A stretch of 64,000 nucleotides of DNA from DATFTE01 sp963802575 (GTDB lineage Bacteria; Acidobacteriota; Terriglobia; Terriglobales; Acidobacteriaceae), in contig CAWDJF010000002.1 of NCBI GenBank assembly GCA_963802575.1, positions 124,001-188,000 on the forward strand, given 5' to 3'. A program made the translations under genes and the position numbers. Under the pieces are notes generated by a model, which was not told the DNA's origin, searched no databases, and saw nothing but the letters and a program-made list of their open reading frames with translations. Of this stretch, positions 7,109 through 16,180 are shown piece after piece. Position 1 is the first letter of the stretch. Every line of letters begins with the position of its first letter.

Positions 7109-8728
7109 TTAGATCACCACCGCTTCCTTATACTCTCCAAAGACTTTTCGCATCGTGTCGGAAATCTCGCCGACCGTGGCGTAGGCGTCTACCGCACGCA
7201 CGATATAGGGCATGACATTCGATCCCTGGCGGGCGGCTTCTTCTACCTGCCGGAGCGCATCTTTCCACGGGCCGGGATCGCGGCGCAGGCGCATGGCTCG
7301 CAGTCGTTCTACTTGCTTACGTTCCAGATTTTCGTCGATGCGTTGGATGGGAACCGCGTGTTCCTGATCGACCGTGAAGCGATTCACTCCTACAACCACC
7401 GCTTCGAGGCGATCGACCTGCTGCTGGTATTCGTAGGCGGCGTTCTGGATTTCCTGCTGCACGAATCCGCGCTCGATGGCCTTCAGCATACCGCCGAGAG
7501 CTTCGATCTTGTCGAGATAGGCTTGCGCTTGTTTTTCGATCTCGTTCGTAAGCGATTCGACGAAGTACGATCCGGCCAGCGGATCGATGGTCTGCGGCGC
7601 GCCCGACTCGAAGGCAATAATCTGCTGCGTGCGCAGGGCGATGCGCGCCGATTGCTCGGTGGGCAGGGCCAGCGCCTCGTCGTACGAATTCGTATGCAGT
7701 GACTGGGTTCCGCCCATTACCGCGGCGAGCGCCTGAATCGCGGTGCGCACGATGTTGTTTTCCGGCTGCTGCGCTGTGAGCGTCGATCCTGCAGTCTGGG
7801 TATGGAAGCGCAGCATCCACGACTTGGGATTTTTGGCCTTGAAGTGATCGCGCATGATGGCGGCCCACATGCGCCGCGCGGCGCGGAACTTGGCGACTTC
7901 TTCCAGAAAATTGCTGTGCGCGTTGAAAAAGAATGACAACCGTGGTGCGAACTTATCGACATCGAGTCCGGCATCGATGGCGGCCTGCACGTAGGCAATG
8001 CCGTTGCCCAGCGTGAACGCGACCTCCTGCACGGCCGTCGAGCCTGCCTCGCGCATGTGATAGCCCGAGATCGAAATCGTGTTCCAGTCGGGCACGTGAT
8101 CATTGGCCCAGGCAAACATGTCGGTGATGACCTTCATCGCCTGGTGTGGCGGATAGATATAGGTTCCGCGCGCGATGTACTCCTTCAGCACGTCGTTCTG
8201 CACCGTGCCTGAGAGCTTGCGGACATCTGCACCCTGACGCTTGGCGACAGCAACATAAAGCGCGAGCAGAATCGATGCCGTCGCGTTAATGGTCATCGAA
8301 GTCGAAATCTTCGTTAGCTCGATGCCATCGAACAGCCGCTGCATATCTTCGATCGAGTCGATCGCCACTCCGACCTTGCCGACCTCTCCGAGCGATAGCG
8401 GACTATCGGAATCGAGTCCGATCTGCGTTGGAAGATCGAACGCCACCGATAGTCCTGTCGTTCCATTCGCGAGCAGATATTTGTAGCGTTTGTTCGATTC
8501 TTCGGCGTCGCCCATGCCGGCATATTGGCGCATGGTCCAGAGGCGGCCACGGTACATGGTGGGCTGTACACCGCGAGTGAATGGATATGTTCCTGGGTAT
8601 CCGATCTTTTCGTCGTAATTGGAACCCTCGAGGTCGATGGGCGTATAAAGCGGCCGGACCACGATGTGGGAAGAAGTCTGTTTTTCGTCGGAAGGAGGAG
8701 GAGCAACGGTTCGAACTTTATCGGACAT
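7109..8728 (-). CDS. Methylmalonyl-CoA mutase, large (catalytic) subunit
   Basis: 539-aa TIM-barrel subunit of an adenosylcobalamin-dependent acyl-CoA mutase, lacking the C-terminal B12-binding domain; a separate small subunit must supply it. Landmarks: YPFTRGVQPTMYRGRLWTMR, GTTGLSVAFDLPTQIGLDSD and RLSFFFNAHSNFLEEVAKF. Tyr69 (RQYAG) and Arg187 (YIARGTY) are 118 residues apart. They match Tyr89 and Arg207 of Propionibacterium methylmalonyl-CoA mutase, where isobutyryl-CoA mutases have Phe and Gln, so methylmalonyl-CoA is the favoured substrate. No B12 subunit or MeaB-type chaperone gene is in the window. It follows a small membrane-protein gene by 39 bp. Confidence 0.93.
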   Translation of the reverse strand: MSDKVRTVAPPPSDEKQTSSHIVVRPLYTPIDLEGSNYDEKIGYPGTYPFTRGVQPTMYRGRLWTMRQYAGMGDAEESNKRYKYLLANGTTGLSVAFDLPTQIGLDSDSPLSLGEVGKVGVAIDSIEDMQRLFDGIELTKISTSMTINATASILLALYVAVAKRQGADVRKLSGTVQNDVLKEYIARGTYIYPPHQAMKVITDMFAWANDHVPDWNTISISGYHMREAGSTAVQEVAFTLGNGIAYVQAAIDAGLDVDKFAPRLSFFFNAHSNFLEEVAKFRAARRMWAAIMRDHFKAKNPKSWMLRFHTQTAGSTLTAQQPENNIVRTAIQALAAVMGGTQSLHTNSYDEALALPTEQSARIALRTQQIIAFESGAPQTIDPLAGSYFVESLTNEIEKQAQAYLDKIEALGGMLKAIERGFVQQEIQNAAYEYQQQVDRLEAVVVGVNRFTVDQEHAVPIQRIDENLERKQVERLRAMRLRRDPGPWKDALRQVEEAARQGSNVMPYIVRAVDAYATVGEISDTMRKVFGEYKEAVVI

Positions 8729-8767
8729 CGATGAAACCTCGATTCACGGGGCCTGAGCGAGGAAAGA

Positions 8768-8980
8768 CTATTTCTTCTTCCGCACCCGCCAGAACGAGCT
8801 GAGCCCGAACCAGCCAAACAACAAGGTAAAGCCGGCCGCGAGCGCCACCCGGCCCGAAGACGCCTTGCCTTCCTGGTGCCGGACGTACTCGCGCACAAAG
8901 GCCAAAGCTCCAATCCCCGCTAAACTGAGGAAAACAAAGCCAGTGACCTCAAGCCAGAGCTGACCGAGCACCCGTCCCAT
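8768..8980 (-). CDS. Small two-helix membrane protein
   Basis: 70 aa with two hydrophobic segments, about residues 9-28 (LWLEVTGFVFLSLAGIGALA) and 44-62 (RVALAAGFTLLFGWFGLSSF), joined by a polar loop and ending in a basic tail RVRKKK. Predicted inner-membrane hairpin with both ends on the same side. It is co-directional with the mutase 39 bp downstream. I do not recognise a family or a functional link. Confidence 0.65.
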   Translation of the reverse strand: MGRVLGQLWLEVTGFVFLSLAGIGALAFVREYVRHQEGKASSGRVALAAGFTLLFGWFGLSSFWRVRKKK

Positions 8981-9217
8981 GTGCGACGAGGTGGCTCGCC
9001 AGGCGCGGCTTAACGCGCTAAAACCGCGGCTCTTCCCCGCTTGCTGGGCGGCAATCGCGCGCCATCATTCCCAGCTTGCGGGCTTTGGCTTCCACGTTCG
9101 CCATCGCCGTCGATTTTATCAATCTTCGGCGTTACAATAGCCCGAAGTGCGAGGAAAAACGTCACAGGTCTTGGTGACGCGTAACCGCATCTAAAGGTTC
9201 GAGGGCGGCAATCCGAA

Positions 9218-9547
9218 ATGGCCGCCCAACAGATATCGGGGAACGGGGGCCACTTGGATCAGCATTTGAAGCAGTTGATGAAGGAATTGGGCGAAGCCAT
9301 CAACGAATCCCTGGCCGACTCGGATCAGATCGCCGAAGTGGTATCCAAGATCAAAGAGGGCGGGTACGACATATTTCTCGTGCTGGAAGCGACCATTGGC
9401 GTCAGCAAGCCCGGAGAAAAGTCCGCCGACAAGACTTCTCTGGTGACCACGCTCACCAGCAATCCTGAGTTCAAGATCAGCGATCAGGATCTAAAATTCC
9501 TCAAGTCTTTGCGGATCAAAATCGAAGACACCAACGACGCCGCCTAA
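9218..9547 (+). CDS. Hypothetical helical protein
   Basis: 109 aa, soluble and mostly helical: LDQHLKQLMKELGEAINESL, then IAEVVSKIKEGGYDIFLVLE. The C-terminus ISDQDLKFLKSLRIKIED resembles those of small acidobacterial conserved proteins, but no function is assigned. A weak TACAAT -10 box lies at 9133-9138. It precedes the oxidoreductase pair by 74 bp on the same strand. Confidence 0.6.
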   Translation: MAAQQISGNGGHLDQHLKQLMKELGEAINESLADSDQIAEVVSKIKEGGYDIFLVLEATIGVSKPGEKSADKTSLVTTLTSNPEFKISDQDLKFLKSLRIKIEDTNDAA

Positions 9548-9621
9548 ACCAAGCGCATCCTACCGGCGTTCCTAGCGAGCTAACTTTTCCCTACTCCATC
9601 CGTCCTACCGTTCGTCCTTCC

Positions 9622-10089
9622 ATGCCTATTTTCACGGTACTGGTTAACGGAGAACGGCGTCGGATTGAAGCTGATCCCGACATGCCGCTGCTGTGGGCTC
9701 TACGCGATCTGCTGCAACTCACTGGCACCAAATATGGGTGCGGGATGGGCGTTTGCGGCGCATGCACCGTTCACGAAAACGGCGCTCCTGTGCGCTCCTG
9801 CCAAATTCTGCTTTCGACGACAAGCGGTAAGGCTTACACGACCATCGAGGGACTGTCCCCTAAAGGCGATCACCCTTGCCAAAAAGCGTGGATCGAAGAG
9901 GACGTTTCGCAGTGCGGATACTGCCAAGCGGGCATGATCATGCAAGCCGCGGGCCTGCTGCGTCGCAAGCCAAACCCAACGGACCAGGAAATCGACGCCG
10001 AACTATCGGACCATGTGTGCCGCTGCGGAACTTACCAGCGAATGCGACGTGCCATCCATCGTGCCGCTCGCGAGGGGAGCCGCACATGA
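9622..10089 (+). CDS. (2Fe-2S)-binding subunit, isoquinoline 1-oxidoreductase alpha-like
   Basis: 155 aa with the xanthine-oxidase-family iron-sulfur architecture: a plant-type ferredoxin domain with Cys40, 45, 48 and 60 (GCGMGVCGAC) and a helical domain with Cys98, 101, 133 and 135 (CGYC and CRC). It passes electrons between the molybdenum subunit and an external acceptor. It overlaps the next gene by ATGA (10086-10089), so the two are translationally coupled. There is no FAD subunit, as is typical of the isoquinoline-oxidoreductase/aldehyde-oxidase type that uses a cytochrome or quinone acceptor. Confidence 0.93.
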   Translation: MPIFTVLVNGERRRIEADPDMPLLWALRDLLQLTGTKYGCGMGVCGACTVHENGAPVRSCQILLSTTSGKAYTTIEGLSPKGDHPCQKAWIEEDVSQCGYCQAGMIMQAAGLLRRKPNPTDQEIDAELSDHVCRCGTYQRMRRAIHRAAREGSRT

Positions 10090-12287
10090 GCGCCACCCGA
10101 CGTTCATTTCTGAAAACTGGTGCGCTCGCCGGGGCCGGACTGGTGATCGGATTTCATTTTCCCGGCGCCGACGGAGAAACTCATAGCCCCTTCGATCCGA
10201 ATGCCTACATCACCATCACTCCCGACAACCTCGTTCGTCTCTGGATCACGCGCTCTGAGATGGGCCAGGGCGTTCGCACCACGCTGCCAATCCTGTTGAA
10301 CGAGGAGCTCGAAGCGGACTGGTCACAGATTCGCTACGAACAGGCGACGCCCGGCGGACGCTTTCAGGGTATACGCCTGCGCACCAGCGGCAGCGGCAGT
10401 ACGGTAGGAACTTACAAGGCTCTACGCAAGGCGGGCGCAACCGCTCGCGAGATGTTAATCGCCGCGGCAGCTGAGCGCTGGGGCGTGGATGCTTCCACTT
10501 GCCGCGCTAGTCAAGGCACTGTCATCCACCATGGTAGCGGCCGCAAACTTACTTACGGGCAACTTGCCAATGCGGCGTCGAAACAAAGAATTCCCGACAA
10601 TCCTCCGCTCAGAAACCCAAAAGACTTTCGCCTGATCGGTACTCGCGTGAAACGCACCGACGGCGCCTCAATTGTCACCGGACGCGCCACCTTCGGCATC
10701 GACGTTCGCCGGCCAGGAATGCTGCATGCTGTCGTCGCCCGGAGTCCATCCTTTGGCGGCAAGGTGGCTCATGTCGATTCGACCAAAGCGCTGGCTGTGC
10801 CCGGCGTGCGCCACGTCGTTCCCATCAACACCGGTATTGCGGCGGGCGTGGCTGTGGTCGCCGATCACACGTGGGCGGCGATGAAAGGGTGCGACGCCCT
10901 CCGGATCGAATGGGAGCCAGGACCGCACGCGGAATTCGATTCGACCGCCTACCTTCGCCAGATGGAAGACCAACTCGGCCAGAAGGACGATGGCTACTTC
11001 GTGCGCGGAGATGGCGATGCGCCGAAAGCGATTGCGTCCGCCACCCAGCAACTGGAAGGCGTCTACGAATTCCCTTTCCAAGCACACGCTCCGCTTGAAA
11101 CCATGAACTGCGTAGCCGACGTGCGTGCTGACTCTTGTGAGGTCTGGGTGCCCACCCAAGCGCCCGAAGTCGCCTTATCGCAAACCGCGAAGCTCCTGGG
11201 TATTCCCGAAAGCGCCGTTACGATTCATGTCACGCTACTCGGCGGGGGCTTCGGACGCCGTTTGTTCGCGGACTATGTCCCTGAAGCGGTCGAAGTGTCT
11301 CGCGCTATCGGCAAGCCTGTCCAGCTATTTTGGACACGGAACGACGATATGCGTTTCGGCTTCTTTCATCCTGCAGACATCGAGCACATCCGCGGCGGCA
11401 TTGATACCCAAGGAAAGCCGGTTGCTTGGATTCAACGCTCGATTGGGTCTGACCTTTCCATGTTCGGAGGCCTCAGCGAAGACGAGCGGAAGAATCCAAA
11501 ACACTATTTCAACGACGGCAGCCCGTGGGGTTCTTTCGACAATCCCTATAACTTCCCTCATCTCAAAGCTGATTTCATTCCGCTCAATTCACCGGTACCT
11601 ACCGGTCCCTGGCGCGCGGTCGAGTATCCGCCTACCGTGTTTGCGCGGGAATCGTTCATCGACGAAATGGCGCATGCCGCCGCGAAAGATCCATTTCAGT
11701 TTCGCCTCGATCTTCTGCAGCCGGGCGATGTTTTGACCGTCGGCGATGCCAAGATTGATCGCGCCCGCTTGATTCGCGTGCTTCGGTTGGCCGCGGAAAA
11801 AGCGGAATGGAATCGTCCGCTTCCGCCATCGAAAGATCGCCTTTGGGGACGCGGTATTGCCTGCAACGTGTACGACGGAGATTGCTATATCGCCCAGATT
11901 GCCGAGGTTTCCGTGGGCAAAGAGAACCAGGACATCCGTGTGCATCGCGTCGTCTGCGCCGCGGATTGCGGACTGGTCATCAATCCACAAGGGCTGGAAG
12001 GGCAATCCGAGAGTGGAATCCTATGGGGTCTTTCCGCGACTCTGCACGGTGGCATCGACTTTAAGAAAGGCGCTGCGGTGCAGGAAAACTACTCCGACTT
12101 CGAAGTCATTCGCATGGACGAAGCTCCGCAAATTGAAACCTATATCGTTCCCTCCGGCTTAGATCCGGGTGGTTTCGGCGAGACTGCCGTGCCGCCAATT
12201 GCTCCGGCTGTCGCGAACGCGATTTTTGCAGCGACCGGGAAACGCGTTCGCCGGCTTCCCATCACAGCAGAAAAATTGCGCGCGTAA
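10086..12287 (+). CDS. Molybdopterin-binding subunit, isoquinoline 1-oxidoreductase beta-like
   Basis: 733 aa from the ATG at 10086. The N-terminus MSATRRSFLKTGALAGAGLV is a twin-arginine signal (RRSFLK), so the complex should act in the periplasm, with the alpha subunit carried along. Duplicated aldehyde-oxidase domains follow. Molybdopterin/active-site landmarks include VTLLGGGFGRRLFADYVPEA, RAVEYPPTVFARESFIDEMA and the C-terminal GGFGETAVPPIAPAVANAIF with the expected Glu. The natural substrate cannot be told from sequence; aldehydes or N-heterocycles are usual for the family. Confidence 0.92.
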   Translation: MSATRRSFLKTGALAGAGLVIGFHFPGADGETHSPFDPNAYITITPDNLVRLWITRSEMGQGVRTTLPILLNEELEADWSQIRYEQATPGGRFQGIRLRTSGSGSTVGTYKALRKAGATAREMLIAAAAERWGVDASTCRASQGTVIHHGSGRKLTYGQLANAASKQRIPDNPPLRNPKDFRLIGTRVKRTDGASIVTGRATFGIDVRRPGMLHAVVARSPSFGGKVAHVDSTKALAVPGVRHVVPINTGIAAGVAVVADHTWAAMKGCDALRIEWEPGPHAEFDSTAYLRQMEDQLGQKDDGYFVRGDGDAPKAIASATQQLEGVYEFPFQAHAPLETMNCVADVRADSCEVWVPTQAPEVALSQTAKLLGIPESAVTIHVTLLGGGFGRRLFADYVPEAVEVSRAIGKPVQLFWTRNDDMRFGFFHPADIEHIRGGIDTQGKPVAWIQRSIGSDLSMFGGLSEDERKNPKHYFNDGSPWGSFDNPYNFPHLKADFIPLNSPVPTGPWRAVEYPPTVFARESFIDEMAHAAAKDPFQFRLDLLQPGDVLTVGDAKIDRARLIRVLRLAAEKAEWNRPLPPSKDRLWGRGIACNVYDGDCYIAQIAEVSVGKENQDIRVHRVVCAADCGLVINPQGLEGQSESGILWGLSATLHGGIDFKKGAAVQENYSDFEVIRMDEAPQIETYIVPSGLDPGGFGETAVPPIAPAVANAIFAATGKRVRRLPITAEKLRA

Positions 12288-12520
12288 CACCTCACCCTGA
12301 TTTTCGCAGACGGGCTTGCGGAAACTCGCTGGGCGCTATCCAACCTGGCTCCAGCATTCTCCATCGAAGCTCCATAGACTAACGGGCCTGGAGGACCGTC
12401 TTCCGACTTTTCGCTGTGCTAGTATCTTCCTTCGGCTCGTGTCATTCGCGCCGCGGTCGGGACGGTTAGAAGACCGCCGGCGTTTCCAGGATTTCTGAAC
12501 CGGAGCAGGCTGGATCTTGC

Positions 12521-13771
12521 ATGAAAGACACGCTGGGAGTGCTTTTAGCCGGGGGCGCAGGCGAACGCCTTTATCCTCTGACTCGCGACCGCGCCAAGCC
12601 CGCCGTCACCTTCGGCGGCATCTACCGCATCATCGACGTCACCCTCTCCAACTGCATCAATTCCGACCTGCGCCGCGTTTACATCCTCACTCAATATAAG
12701 GCGCTCTCGCTGAACCGCCACGTCCGCGAAGGCTGGAACATTGTCGGCCGCGAGATGGGAGAGTTCATCGAAGTGCTGCCGCCCATGAAGCGGGTGAGCG
12801 AGTCGTGGTATCAGGGCACGGCGGACGCGGTCTACCAGAACATTTATTCCATCGGCTCAGAGCAACCGAAGCATGTGCTCATTCTGTCAGGCGACCATAT
12901 TTACAAGATGAACTATGGCCGCATGCTGCAACAGCATAACGACTCGGGTGCTGATGTGACGCTAGCGACCATCCAGATCGATCCTGAGGAAGTCTTCCGC
13001 TTCGGCGTCGTCGAGGTTGACAGCGATAACCGCGTGACCGGGTTTGAGGAGAAACCGAAAGAAACGAAGTTGCGATCGCCGATCAATCCGGAGAAGGTCG
13101 CGGCGTCGATGGGTATTTATCTCTTCAATACCGACGTGCTCATTCCGGTGCTGCTGAAGGATGCTGAGGATCCCGAGTCCTCGCACGATTTCGGCAAAGA
13201 CATTCTGCCGCGCATGGCGGACGACTACCGTGTTTACGCCTTCGATTTCGTCGATGAGAACAAGAAGGAAGCGCATTACTGGCGTGATGTGGGAACGCTC
13301 GAAGCTTATTACGACGCCAACATGGATATCGTGTCGGTTTCGCCGGTCTTTAATCTTTATGATTCCGACTGGCCGATTCGGACCCACCAGCGGCAGTATC
13401 CGCCGGCGAAGTTCGTTTTTGCGGAAGCGGGACGCACCGGAACCGCGCTCGACTCCATCGTTTCTTCCGGCTGCATTATCTCGGGAAGCAGCGTGCGCAA
13501 CAGCGTGGTGTCACCTGACGTGCGCGTGAACTCTTATAGCGAAGTCGACGCCAGCATTCTCTTTTCCCACGTGAATATTGGACGCCATTGCCGCATCCGC
13601 CGGGCCATTGTGGACCGCGACGTCCACATTCCCGAAGGCACCAGCATCGGGTTCGACACCGAAGCCGACCGGCAGCGTTACTTCGTCACCGAAAGCGGCA
13701 TCACCGTGGTCACGCGCGATTACTCGCTCTTCGAGAATCCGGTCACAGTCGACTACTTCACAAGCGAGTAG
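12521..13771 (+). CDS. glgC: Glucose-1-phosphate adenylyltransferase
   Basis: 416-aa ADP-glucose pyrophosphorylase for glycogen synthesis. The N-terminal nucleotidyltransferase domain shows GGAGERLYPLTRDRAKPAV, the allosteric/substrate loop YQGTADAVYQN and SGDHIYKMNY. A C-terminal left-handed beta-helix follows (IVSSGCIISGSSVRNSVVSP onward). Length is normal. The 230 bp upstream hold no gene; I saw no strong promoter there. It ends 3 bp from the convergent bacterioferritin gene. Confidence 0.95.
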   Translation: MKDTLGVLLAGGAGERLYPLTRDRAKPAVTFGGIYRIIDVTLSNCINSDLRRVYILTQYKALSLNRHVREGWNIVGREMGEFIEVLPPMKRVSESWYQGTADAVYQNIYSIGSEQPKHVLILSGDHIYKMNYGRMLQQHNDSGADVTLATIQIDPEEVFRFGVVEVDSDNRVTGFEEKPKETKLRSPINPEKVAASMGIYLFNTDVLIPVLLKDAEDPESSHDFGKDILPRMADDYRVYAFDFVDENKKEAHYWRDVGTLEAYYDANMDIVSVSPVFNLYDSDWPIRTHQRQYPPAKFVFAEAGRTGTALDSIVSSGCIISGSSVRNSVVSPDVRVNSYSEVDASILFSHVNIGRHCRIRRAIVDRDVHIPEGTSIGFDTEADRQRYFVTESGITVVTRDYSLFENPVTVDYFTSE

Positions 13772-13774
13772 CGC

Positions 13775-14251
13775 CTACTTCTCCGCGTGCAACTGTTGCG
13801 CAAGGTAGTTCCCGATTCCCATCTCATCGATCGAGTGCAACTGCGCTTCGAGGAAGTCCGCGTGCTTTTCTTCGTCCCTAATCATGCCTTCGAACAGATC
13901 GCGTGAACCGTTGTCGGCCGAGTCGACACAGACCCTGACGGCTAGGTTGTATGAGCGCACCGCGTCTTTCTCATCTTTCAGGTCCGCTTCCAGTTGCTGC
14001 TGGACGTTGGTTCCCAGCTGGGGCGTGAGCCCCACATCGACTACCGGAACGGAATCGAGAAATACGATGCGTTCGATGACGCCTTCCGCGTGCTGCATCT
14101 CTTCGATGGCGCGCCGCTTCAAGTAAGCCCCGAGGCGAGTGTATCCCCAGTTCTGGCAGGTTTCCGCCTGCACCATGTATTGCACGATCGCCGTCAACTC
14201 CGAACTCAAAGCTTCGTTCAACTGCTTGATAACCTTGGCATCGCCCTTCAT
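13775..14251 (-). CDS. bfr: Bacterioferritin
   Basis: 158 aa from the ATG at 14251 (GGAGGG RBS); an in-frame extension upstream lacks family similarity. It forms 24-mer iron-storage shells. The whole di-iron ferroxidase centre is present: Glu18, Glu51, His54, Glu94, Glu127 and His130. Met52, the haem ligand shared between subunits, is also conserved, so haem-binding bacterioferritin is favoured over a plain ferritin. No associated ferredoxin (bfd) gene is nearby. Confidence 0.96.
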   Translation of the reverse strand: MKGDAKVIKQLNEALSSELTAIVQYMVQAETCQNWGYTRLGAYLKRRAIEEMQHAEGVIERIVFLDSVPVVDVGLTPQLGTNVQQQLEADLKDEKDAVRSYNLAVRVCVDSADNGSRDLFEGMIRDEEKHADFLEAQLHSIDEMGIGNYLAQQLHAEK

Positions 14252-14363
14252 TGTCGTCCCTCCACCACCGCCATCTTGCGCGCAGGGAATGACATTGCAC
14301 TGTGATCTGGCGCACAGGGGGAGGGTTGCGGAGAGCGACCGAGTGGGATAGCAGCACGTCGCT

Positions 14364-16136
14364 TTAGAACGAAAACAAGGCGTTATTCGATTGGTTCTTG
14401 TGCCAGCGAATAGAAGTAAGTGGGTAATCGGGTGCGCCCAGCAACGAGTCTGCGTAGGCGACCTTTTCGAGGGTAGAAATTTCCGGATCGGGCACTTCAG
14501 AGACCAACTGTTCACCAAATTCCGGAGACACCTTGGCTCCTACCATGATCAGTTTGCGCCACAAGCCAGTCGAAGGCCATTTCGCTTTCATCGCAAGATT
14601 CGAATTCGAGGAGTCCACGTCGCCTTCATAGAATTTCTGCGCGATCTTCATCCCTTGTCTCAAGGCTTTCTCTGCCTTCTCGGGTTCTTGCATGTTCAGG
14701 TACGTCTCTGCAGTCCGGGTCAACAGGCGCGCTGCTTGGGTCGGACCGACTTGATCGATGATGGGTTGGATCTCCTCCAGTGCTTTCTGAGCCACATCCG
14801 GGTTCTTCTTTGAAGTAGCCACGGCGATATTTGCCAGAACGCTGGCGCGCGGCGAGCTTGCGTTCGGCCCACCTGGTCCGGAGGACCCCCAGAGCGGAAT
14901 TGTCAAAGCGGTATTGAGTGCTTGTTTTGGATCGGCCCTCAGCTGATCGTTGACAGCTATTTGCTTAGCCTCAACCTGGGCATAAAACTGGTCCGTCGCT
15001 TGGTCTGCCGCCGTATCTGCTGCGCTAACATTGTTGCGCATGGTGACGGAGACGACGTCCCGATGGTGCTGTTCGTCGTCCGTCAAGGGGCTGTCGCGCA
15101 GCGTGGGATCGAGCGATAAGATTCCCTGCGGATATTGTTTCAACGACGCCGCTGCCTGCTGATGCTCTTTCAACAAACTTTGCGCACGGGATGAATCCAA
15201 CTCCTCCAGCACCGGCAGTAGTTCGAACAATCGATATTCGTAGTAAGAGAGGGAAACACTTCCCGTCTGGGAAGTGAGGCTCAACTGTGGCCTCTGATCT
15301 CCTTCGTCCACATCCTTGGCCTGCTTCAGGACCAGATCAATCGCTTCGAGCACAGTCGGAGCTGGAAGGTCGGTCGCAAACCGGACGACGAGCGTTCCCA
15401 AATCCTCATGGTGCATGAACTCCTCTTTACCAAAGCTCTGAAAATTATTCATGGCCAATGTAAAAAGAACGATGCGATCGGACGCGCGGCTGGACGGAAT
15501 CGACACCATCAACTCTGCGAGAGAGTTATAAGGAAAGTCTTTTTCCTGAGCAACTCGGTGTATCAATTCCTCCGCATGATCGAATTTCCCCTGGCGCACA
15601 TCGCGAGAAATAATCAGCCCAGAGATGACGTGGCGAACCTCGGGCTCCGCCTGCGCCAGTAGTTCGTCGGTGTGTTCTGGCGCCAGTGATGTGAGCAGCG
15701 ACAGAATTTGCGTTTCCAACCAAGGCTTGCTGTGGCACTCGTCAGGCTTCATGAAACATCCCAAGTCTGAGTTTTCGTCCGGAATGCGGACCGCCGCCTG
15801 ATATGCGTCCTTGAGCAACGGGACTCGGCGAGCGGGATCAATCCGGTCGTAGCCTTGGGAAGCTTGCCAAAGCACGAAAGCTCGCATTTCGGCTGATAGC
15901 CCTCCAGACTCCGCTTCCGCCGCCTTCAGCAGCCGCAAGCCCTGTTCTTGTGACGGAGTGAATTTCGCTTTCTCGGCAGCAGACCCGCTTTTTTGTGGGA
16001 CGGCCCGTGCTGCTGTCTTAGCAAGCTTGTCCTGGCCTAATGCACCAAGACTCAAGAACAAAATAAGTGACCAAAACTGGAGTAAGTTGATTGCGAGCCG
16101 ATCCGCGCGCACATAGACCTCCGGGCGGGCATCCAT
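14364..16136 (-). CDS. Secreted helical-repeat hypothetical protein
   Basis: 590 aa. An N-terminal hydrophobic segment (LLQFWSLILFLSLGALG, about residues 19-35) is a signal peptide or anchor. The rest is alpha-helical and TPR-like, for example AARLLTRTAETYLNMQEPEK and EKALRQGMKIAQKFYEG. Proteins of this build are common in Acidobacteriota genomes and have no known function. The start at 16136 gives an unusually long basic n-region; a later start is possible. It lies 113 bp upstream of bfr on the same strand. Confidence 0.7.
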   Translation of the reverse strand: MDARPEVYVRADRLAINLLQFWSLILFLSLGALGQDKLAKTAARAVPQKSGSAAEKAKFTPSQEQGLRLLKAAEAESGGLSAEMRAFVLWQASQGYDRIDPARRVPLLKDAYQAAVRIPDENSDLGCFMKPDECHSKPWLETQILSLLTSLAPEHTDELLAQAEPEVRHVISGLIISRDVRQGKFDHAEELIHRVAQEKDFPYNSLAELMVSIPSSRASDRIVLFTLAMNNFQSFGKEEFMHHEDLGTLVVRFATDLPAPTVLEAIDLVLKQAKDVDEGDQRPQLSLTSQTGSVSLSYYEYRLFELLPVLEELDSSRAQSLLKEHQQAAASLKQYPQGILSLDPTLRDSPLTDDEQHHRDVVSVTMRNNVSAADTAADQATDQFYAQVEAKQIAVNDQLRADPKQALNTALTIPLWGSSGPGGPNASSPRASVLANIAVATSKKNPDVAQKALEEIQPIIDQVGPTQAARLLTRTAETYLNMQEPEKAEKALRQGMKIAQKFYEGDVDSSNSNLAMKAKWPSTGLWRKLIMVGAKVSPEFGEQLVSEVPDPEISTLEKVAYADSLLGAPDYPLTSIRWHKNQSNNALFSF

Positions 16137-16180
16137 TTTACTGCTCTCAACTGGAAAAATGCCATGGTCCCGAGGTCGAA

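Noticed and set aside
9018..9104. 28-codon open frame on the minus strand upstream of the small membrane protein
   Set aside because: No family, no clear RBS and a composition no different from chance; not enough to call a gene.
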